NCBI GenBank assembly: GCA_030043405.1
Contig: JASHXS010000169.1
Coordinates: forward strand, 1 to 18,842
Direction: 5' to 3'
DNA length: 18,842 nt
Source of the DNA: Thermoplasmata archaeon
GTDB taxonomy: Archaea; Thermoplasmatota; Thermoplasmata; Lutacidiplasmatales; UBA184
Positions 14,401 to 18,842 of the stretch are shown here, one piece after another. The notes under the pieces were generated by a model, which searched no databases, was not told where the DNA came from, and saw only the letters and a program-made list of their open reading frames with translations. The number at the start of each line of letters is the position of its first letter. The stretch's first letter is position 1. The translations under genes and the position numbers were made by a program.

Positions 14401-16200
14401 TGGAACGGGGACGACGGGGTCGCCCTGAACGACACCCAGGACACGCTCGTCGTCACGAGCTTCCTCTACGGGAACGACGTCGGGCTGAACTCGATCGACT
14501 CTCAGAACCTGTCCGTCTTCGCCAACACCATCGAGGGCTCGGCCAGCTACGGCCTCGCGCTCCTGGGCGGGAACAACTCTGTGGTCGAAGGGAACAACTT
14601 CGTGGCGAACAACGGCGCATCCACGGACGGCACCTTCTCGGCCACCCATGTCCAGGCCCTCGCTTCGGTGGCCGCGGGCAACTCGACCACGTTCGACGAC
14701 AACTATTGGTCGGACTGGACGAGTGGTGCGTACGTAATCTCGGCGACCGTCAGCGACAGCACGCCGGTGAGCGCGTTCATCAACAACTGGCTGGTGTTCG
14801 ACGAGGTCGGACTGCCGGCGGGCACTCCGTGGGGATACACCCTCGACGGGGTCAACTACACGACGTCGGCCCCGCTCGTCTACATCCCCTCGTGGTCCCT
14901 CCCGGTGGCGACGCTCCAGTTTACGGTCAACCCACCCACCGGGTACACGCCGACTCCGGCGTCGGGCTCGATCCCGTATGCGGGCTCGGACCTGACCACG
15001 ACGATCGTGTTTGCCGCGATCCCCTACACGGTGACCTTCGAGCAGGCGGGCCTGCCGGTCGGGGCCCCCTGGTCCGTGACCCTGAACGGTACGACGGTGA
15101 CGAGCACGAGCTACGACCTCAACTTCACGGAGATCGAAGGGTCGTATTCGTACTCGGTCGGGGCCGTCAGCGGATACGCCGTGGCCCCCTCCTCTGGGTC
15201 CGTGACGGTCAACGGAGCCAACGTGACGGTCGAGCTGTTCTACTCGGTGCCGACGTACAGCGTGACGTTCACCCAGTCCACGCTGACCCCGGGGACTTCG
15301 TGGTCGGTCACGCTGGACGGCAGCACGCTAACGAGCACCAGCAACGACCTGATCTTCACCGAGGCGAACGGGACGTATCCGTACACGGTGGCCCCCGTCG
15401 CGGGCTACACCGCGTCGCCGAGCAGCGGCAGCTTGCTGGTGTCGGGACCGACCAACCAGGGGATCACCTACACGGCGGTCCCGCCGGGCACCTACGCCGT
15501 GACCTTCACCGAGACCGGTCTAGCCAGTGGGCAGAGCTGGTCGGTGACGTTCAACGGCACGACGACCCCGAGCACAGGTTCGACGATCCAGTTCACGGTC
15601 CCGAACGGAACGTATGACTACGTCGTGGCGGCCGTCTCCGGCTACTCGTTCACCGTGTCCCAGTCGAGCCCGATCCATGTGGCCGGTGCCCCGGTCGGGG
15701 TGGACGTGACGTTCTCCGCCACGCCAACCACGTACCAGATCACCTTCACCGAGGCGGGCCTCGCGAGCGGCACGACTTGGACCGTGACCCTGGATGGTTC
15801 GACCGAGAGTGCGACGGCCGGCGCTTCGATCTCGTTCCTGGAGCCGAACGGGCAGTACTCGTACACCATCGGCGGCGTGACGGGGTACACCTCGTCCGCC
15901 TCGCTGGCGAGCCCGCTGACCGTCTCGGGCGGGAACGTAGCCGTCACCGTGACTTACACCGCCAGCTCGACTAGCTCCTCGGGATCGAGCGGCCTCTCGA
16001 CCCTGGACTGGGCCATCATCGGGGTGGTCATCGCCGCCATCGTGGTGGGCCTGGTCGTGGCGCTCGTGATGCGGGGCCGCGGCGGCGGAGGCAAGCCGGC
16101 GGAGGCGCCGGCGAACCCGCCCGTCCAGCCGTGGAAGGAAGGCAGCTCCTCGGGAGAGACCGGCACTCCCGACTACTCTGAGGGCGGTGGGCCGAACTAG
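11422..16200 (+). CDS. Membrane-anchored thermopsin-family protease with inserted parallel beta-helix and five-repeat stalk
   Basis: The 1592-residue protein is a paralogue of the preceding gene, sharing the signal segment (ALVTLIMLVSSMGLVAGLG). The thermopsin domain shows APMGLGDFG (136-144), FWIQNV (205-210), EDNIWNF (221-227), FDFVTF (302-307), FGGNGGG (340-346) and YGGDTGETS (379-387). Residues about 575-1100 form a long run of 20-25-residue units rich in D-x-(S/T)-V/I-x-N-x-T patterns ('VSLDNI', 'VTNVVA', 'VVEGNNFVANN') closing with DNYWSDW (1093-1099). This is a right-handed parallel beta-helix of the NosD/pectate-lyase type, as used to grip polysaccharide or protein. Five stalk repeats follow (from 1122, 1202, 1279, 1358 and 1438), then a Ser-rich hinge, a membrane helix (about 1529-1550) and a polar cytoplasmic tail. 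It probably acts as a surface acid protease with an added substrate- or glycan-binding module. Beta-helix function is inferred. Confidence 0.85.
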   Translation: MTDRRIVLAGAALVTLIMLVSSMGLVAGLGGNHAPSGATPAGASSPSVPRGTSSASQGSLGNALTAPAAQPAPSMTKNVPEVDNPDVPYGITQAEHSIESGQVPASAVMLPRAPSSSGIPAAGSPITGPSYPQIPAPMGLGDFGQSADGPYEFNTSSFAATLQLSSFQDYNPGYSAWDATPDWMTFQLNTVTVNTSYPGSTNGSFWIQNVVHFNGTSLQFEDNIWNFSSAAACLGAGTLLTYYGQQDGCFYYVYGPTFTVSYPFTLTLYNNLTIYNTGTELVPGVYFNYTLQYGSTDVSNTFDFVTFNGTASYSAPPQFQVNGFNYNPLGYLFYDAEIIFGGNGGGANANIVNLTGTATLDSWDAGSGSYVSVPSAYDYGGDTGETSLGVAATWSGTTEYLSQGPSMLYGLWNTANGTFGPAATNVALHVNLIGGLPSDGFLFVTNNTDYSSSNPQWSYWPSTVTGTASTVLPWMYTDTYYDLRAIANGNDTEVYYFGYNVTGSVSLPADPTSFTAPVYLSSDGQVATFGSAGLAGVQYNSAGDLWINDTMSSLDPAFRLLNDFLYPSFMLFAEYQVSDNISIDHFIQDPTTFNYTSDGHGNGVIENWTQGYYFNFGTGIFSISDVTVIGNSTLYYQGIEPLPAVEFWGTAGESASNIVTGGDGFGVDLYYTNDVSLDNIAGETGANAVAILYSYDILGTDISSNGTDIGGFPTWALYLTESYAMTFVGVTAQNDSLGIDAAEVAEIYIDGFNVYSGAVGLEVADFEYFEVVNAWVGAPSWAGFFEFGNNLYLDNWTVAGAEGLEGYELNELAVAGFVTDGFDSIGLGFLEYVQNLTATDLTAENGAEFALLVEGGLNISVSDVNASGSSGGVAIYEADNVDVTNVVASDSSVGSVVAVAENVTVNWANATDGSLAVALGDVLWGNVTNVNVSEPALSSPYYYTDAGAGLFATAAVEALDVQNVSVAYVSALNYNFGVFANDTLNLVVVEVTEWNGDDGVALNDTQDTLVVTSFLYGNDVGLNSIDSQNLSVFANTIEGSASYGLALLGGNNSVVEGNNFVANNGASTDGTFSATHVQALASVAAGNSTTFDDNYWSDWTSGAYVISATVSDSTPVSAFINNWLVFDEVGLPAGTPWGYTLDGVNYTTSAPLVYIPSWSLPVATLQFTVNPPTGYTPTPASGSIPYAGSDLTTTIVFAAIPYTVTFEQAGLPVGAPWSVTLNGTTVTSTSYDLNFTEIEGSYSYSVGAVSGYAVAPSSGSVTVNGANVTVELFYSVPTYSVTFTQSTLTPGTSWSVTLDGSTLTSTSNDLIFTEANGTYPYTVAPVAGYTASPSSGSLLVSGPTNQGITYTAVPPGTYAVTFTETGLASGQSWSVTFNGTTTPSTGSTIQFTVPNGTYDYVVAAVSGYSFTVSQSSPIHVAGAPVGVDVTFSATPTTYQITFTEAGLASGTTWTVTLDGSTESATAGASISFLEPNGQYSYTIGGVTGYTSSASLASPLTVSGGNVAVTVTYTASSTSSSGSSGLSTLDWAIIGVVIAAIVVGLVVALVMRGRGGGGKPAEAPANPPVQPWKEGSSSGETGTPDYSEGGGPN
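14785..15960 (+). repeat. Five tandem stalk repeats in thermopsin 2
   Basis: Units start at 14785, 15025, 15256, 15493 and 15733 (231-240 bp) and follow the same (E/Q)-x-GL-x-x-G-x-x-W pattern as in thermopsin 1. The first and third are the most divergent (FDEVGLPAGTPWGY; FTQSTLTPGTSW). The last two units and the following membrane helix match the last two units and helix of thermopsin 1 better than they match their own neighbours. Confidence 0.8.
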
Positions 16201-16220
16201 ATCCCCCGGCGGCCGCCTAC

Positions 16221-16248
16221 GGGACGAACCCTTTCCTTCTCCTTTCTT
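16221..16248 (+). terminator. Conserved pyrimidine-rich terminator after thermopsin 2
   Basis: GGGACGAACCCTTTCC (core at 16227-16236) is followed by TTCTCCTTTCTT (16237-16248), 26 nt after the stop codon. It is the third copy of the element. It lies in the 123-bp convergent gap; I see no equivalent T-rich signal for the minus-strand gene ending at 16324. Confidence 0.6.
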
Positions 16249-16323
16249 CGCGCAGTGGTTGGGCCGCGGCCCTCGGCGCCTCGGGCCCCGGACCATCCCC
16301 GGCCAGGGCGTGGCGTGGGGTCG

Positions 16324-18842
16324 CTACGGCTCTTCCCGCCAGACCTCGTCGTCTCGGCGACGGCTACTGCGGGACGTCAGAGCGAAGATGACGGCCCCCA
16401 CGACCACGATCAGGCCGGCGGCCCCCAGGAAGACGAGCGTCGTCGAACCCAGACCGGAGCTCGCGGCCGACGAGGGCGGCACCGGGGCGAACGTGACGTT
16501 CACGAGAGTGGTCGGGGCCCGGAGGAGCGTCGTGCCCGTCGCGGGGGACGCGACGTAGCCAGTGGACCGGATCGCGTAGAAGTACGACCCCACCGGGAGG
16601 GGGATCACCAGTCGGGTCGTCGTGGACGTGTAGTTGGTCGTCCCCACCTGGACCGTCCACGCCGTGGCATTCGGCAGTCCGGACTCGTCGAACGTCAGAT
16701 TGCCGGTCGCGGGGAGGGTGGACGTGAAGGTGATGTTCTCGAGGACCGGTCCCCCGGCCACCTGGATACTGCCCGACGCGGGGCTCGCGGCATAGTTGGC
16801 CAGCACCGAGATGGCAAACGGGTAGGTGCCATTCCCGAGCGTGGTCGTCAGGTCGGTCTCCGTCCCATACAGCAGTTGACCGCCGAGCTCCAGGGACCAG
16901 TTGGTCGAGGTCGGGAGGCCATTCGACGCGAAGGTAACGACGTACGACCCTGGCGTCACGGGTACGAAGGTGATCGGAACGGTTTTCGCGTGGCCGCTCA
17001 CGGTGACCTGTCCTGAACTGGGGGAGGTCGTATAGCCGGCAAGGGCGGCGACCGTGTAGGTGTACGTGCCATTCTGCACCGATAGGGAGAAGGTACTGGT
17101 GGTGGCGGAATGCATCGTGCCGTTGACGGTGACAGACCAGAGCGTACTGTACGGGAGACCCGACTCCGAGAACGTCAGGGAGTAGGTGGTCGGGGGGATC
17201 GGGGTGAAGCCGATCGGGACCTGGATGTCCCGGCCGCTCACGTTGGCCGTACCGGCGGACGGGTCCGCGACGTAGCCGCTTGGCGACTGGACCGTGAAGG
17301 GGAACGACCCGTTTGGCTCCACGAAGGTCACCGTGGAACTGGTGGTCTGCTGCGCGGATCCGTTCAGGGTGGCGCCCCAGGAAGTGCCCGTGGCGAGACC
17401 GGACTCGACGAACTCGACGGAGTACGTGCCCGGCGGGATCGCGGTGAAGACGATAGATTTGGAAAGGGCAGCCCCCCGGACGGTGATGGATCCGGAACTC
17501 GGGCTCGCGGTGTAACCGGGCGGGATGCTCACCACGAAGGCGAAGGTCCCATTGGCAGAGTCCAGCGAAACCGAGCTCCCGGTGGTGGAGCGGTTCTGGT
17601 CGCCGAAGGTAATCCCCCACAAGGTCCCGGCGGGCAGCCCCGTCTCATTGAACGTGACCGGGTAGGTCGAGACCGCGAAGGCGATGGCCTCGTTGACCGG
17701 GCTCCCGGCCACCTGCACGTCGCCGGTCGTGGGGGTAGCCGAATAGTTGGCCACGGTTCCGACATGGAACGGGTAGGTTCCGTTCGCCATCGACAGTACG
17801 ATCTCGTCGGTCATGCTCCAACCCGTCAACGTCCCTGCCGTCACCGACCAGTTGGTACTGGCCGGGAGGCCACTTTCCTCCCACGTCACGGAGTAGTTGA
17901 ACGTCACAAACCCGATGTCGACCTGCACGGCGGCGCCGCTGACGTTCAGGACACCGCTCGCGGGGGTGGCGACATAACCCCCCAAGGGGGAGACAGAGTA
18001 GGCGTACGACCCGTTCGCCACGGCCACCGAGATCGTGGAGGTCGTCGAGTGTGGCGCACCCCCGTTGACTGACACCGACCAATTGGTGCCGGACGGCAGG
18101 CCGGACTCGACGAAGGAGACCCCGTAGGTGAGAGCGGCGAAACTCACGTTCACCTGGGTCGCAGCCCCGGAGATGGTCGCCGACCCCGACTGGTTCTCGG
18201 TGGTCAGGTAGCCGGTCAGGTTCGTCACTGAGTAGGAGTACGTCCCGTTCGTTTCGAGAAGCGTGAGACTGCTTCCGTTCCCGGCGACTACCGTGCCACT
18301 CACATTGACCGTCCAGTTCGTGCCGGGCCGCAGTCCCACTTCAGCGAAGGTTAGGGGATAATGGCCGACGGACAGCGGGGCGAAGGTGATGTTGACGACG
18401 GCCGGAGCGCCAGCCACCGTGACGGTACCGCTCGAAGGGGTGGCGGCATAACCGGTCACCGCCCCGATGGAGTAGGAGTAGGTGCCGTTGCCTTCCGTGA
18501 ACATTAACGAGGTCGTGTTCGTGCCCGCTGTGGCGTTGGCGACCGTGGCCGACCAGTTGGCGTGGGCCGGAAGTCCGGTCTCGTTCAGGCTCACTTCATA
18601 GTAGAACGGGGAGAACGCGATGGAGAGATTCACCGAGTCCGCGGCGACCCGAACGCTCCCAGTGGACGGACTGGGCAGGTAGCCACTGACGGGGCGCACG
18701 AGGAACGAGAACGTTCCGTTGGGTTCGCGGGCATCGATCTCCGAGCCACTCGACGTATGGTCCACCCCGGCCAGCCGGACGGTCCAGTTGGTGCCGGTCG
18801 GCAATCCGGTCTCGTTGAAGGTGACGGGGTAGGTGACCTCGG
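16324..18842 (-). CDS. Membrane-anchored multi-repeat surface stalk protein, 5' end outside the window
   Basis: The frame is open from the window edge (18842) to a TAG at 16324-16326, giving about 838 residues of the C-terminal part; apparent internal starts such as a TTG at 18804 lie inside a repeat and are not the real start. It consists of ten tandem units of about 80 residues with the motif (F/S)-x-E-(S/T)-GL-P-x-x-(T/A)-x-W (for example NETGLPAHANWSATV, VESGLPSGTNWSVSV, DESGLPNATAWTVQV). Each has an NGTY-x-(Y/F) strand and a GY-x-(A/T)-x-P-(S/A)-S-G turn. A membrane helix (TTLVFLGAAGLIVVVGAVIF) and a short basic/acidic cytoplasmic tail (SRSSRRRDDEVWREEP) end the protein. It is an extracellular rod anchored at the C-terminus and heavily glycosylatable. 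What it carries at its N-terminus (protease, adhesin or binding domain) lies beyond the window. It is convergent with thermopsin 2. Confidence 0.75.
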   Translation of the reverse strand, partial: EVTYPVTFNETGLPTGTNWTVRLAGVDHTSSGSEIDAREPNGTFSFLVRPVSGYLPSPSTGSVRVAADSVNLSIAFSPFYYEVSLNETGLPAHANWSATVANATAGTNTTSLMFTEGNGTYSYSIGAVTGYAATPSSGTVTVAGAPAVVNITFAPLSVGHYPLTFAEVGLRPGTNWTVNVSGTVVAGNGSSLTLLETNGTYSYSVTNLTGYLTTENQSGSATISGAATQVNVSFAALTYGVSFVESGLPSGTNWSVSVNGGAPHSTTSTISVAVANGSYAYSVSPLGGYVATPASGVLNVSGAAVQVDIGFVTFNYSVTWEESGLPASTNWSVTAGTLTGWSMTDEIVLSMANGTYPFHVGTVANYSATPTTGDVQVAGSPVNEAIAFAVSTYPVTFNETGLPAGTLWGITFGDQNRSTTGSSVSLDSANGTFAFVVSIPPGYTASPSSGSITVRGAALSKSIVFTAIPPGTYSVEFVESGLATGTSWGATLNGSAQQTTSSTVTFVEPNGSFPFTVQSPSGYVADPSAGTANVSGRDIQVPIGFTPIPPTTYSLTFSESGLPYSTLWSVTVNGTMHSATTSTFSLSVQNGTYTYTVAALAGYTTSPSSGQVTVSGHAKTVPITFVPVTPGSYVVTFASNGLPTSTNWSLELGGQLLYGTETDLTTTLGNGTYPFAISVLANYAASPASGSIQVAGGPVLENITFTSTLPATGNLTFDESGLPNATAWTVQVGTTNYTSTTTRLVIPLPVGSYFYAIRSTGYVASPATGTTLLRAPTTLVNVTFAPVPPSSAASSGLGSTTLVFLGAAGLIVVVGAVIFALTSRSSRRRDDEVWREEP
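16485..18842 (-). repeat. Ten or more tandem stalk repeats in the minus-strand surface protein
   Basis: Ten units are visible, each about 240 bp, of the same family as the thermopsin stalks but in the opposite orientation. The array reaches the window edge, so the true number is higher or equal. The GL-P/x-x-(G/S)-T-x-W signature and NGTY strand occur in nearly every unit. Confidence 0.8.

Noticed and set aside
18802..18804. TTG at 18804 as the start of the minus-strand surface protein
   Set aside because: It lies inside the ESGLP-type motif of a repeat, and the frame stays open with repeat sequence to the window edge.

Overview
The window looks like an archaeal chromosome segment, most probably from a GC-rich member of the Thermoplasmatota. 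The evidence is: two thermopsin-family (peptidase A5) proteins, a family largely confined to acid-tolerant archaea; large surface proteins built from 'YTVTF-ESGLP-GT-W-SVT' repeats, which are common in Thermoplasmata; short TATA-like boxes 25-30 bp upstream of start codons, implying leaderless mRNAs; a signal peptidase of the archaeal/ER Ser-His type; and pyrimidine-rich terminators. I cannot name a genus, and the lineage is inference from gene content.

Layout. (1) 1-162, minus: the start of an NADP-dependent medium-chain oxidoreductase cut by the window edge. (2) 369-1547, plus: an intact reading frame homologous to IS630-family transposases in which all three positions of the DDE triad are substituted, so it looks like a domesticated DNA-binding protein. 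(3) 1603-4743, plus: a three-gene secretion cassette made of a small TasA/camelysin-like secreted protein, a signal peptidase I fused to a degenerate CPBP (CAAX-protease-like) membrane domain, and a DUF5305-like membrane protein overlapping the peptidase by 4 bp. (4) 4815-6209, plus: a MoaD/ThiS-type beta-grasp protein ending in Gly-Gly, coupled to a cytoplasmic BNR/Asp-box beta-propeller. (5) 6261-7278, plus: a TMEM175-family channel overlapping a DUF1801 protein. (6) 7405-16200, plus: two tandem, paralogous, membrane-anchored thermopsins of 1291 and 1592 residues, each with a five-repeat stalk; the second also carries a long parallel beta-helix. (7) 16324-18842, minus, convergent and cut by the window edge: a membrane-anchored protein with at least ten copies of the same stalk repeat.

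How it fits together. The dominant theme is the cell surface. The cassette at 1603-4743 reads as a secreted, disulfide-containing fibre-like subunit with its own dedicated signal peptidase and a membrane partner. The thermopsins and the repeat-stalk protein would sit outside the membrane, held by one C-terminal helix with a short polar cytoplasmic tail. All three plus-strand secreted-protein genes (ends 2154, 11280, 16200) are followed 21-26 nt downstream by the same AACCCTTTCC plus T-rich element, which suggests shared 3'-end processing or termination. The most unusual items are the catalytically dead IS630-like protein just upstream of the cassette, the CPBP/signal-peptidase fusion with an eroded CPBP site, the ubiquitin-like/propeller pair, and the conserved terminator motif. 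No rRNA, tRNA, CRISPR array or intact insertion sequence was seen. No gene-free stretch exceeds 300 bases; the longest is 163-368.
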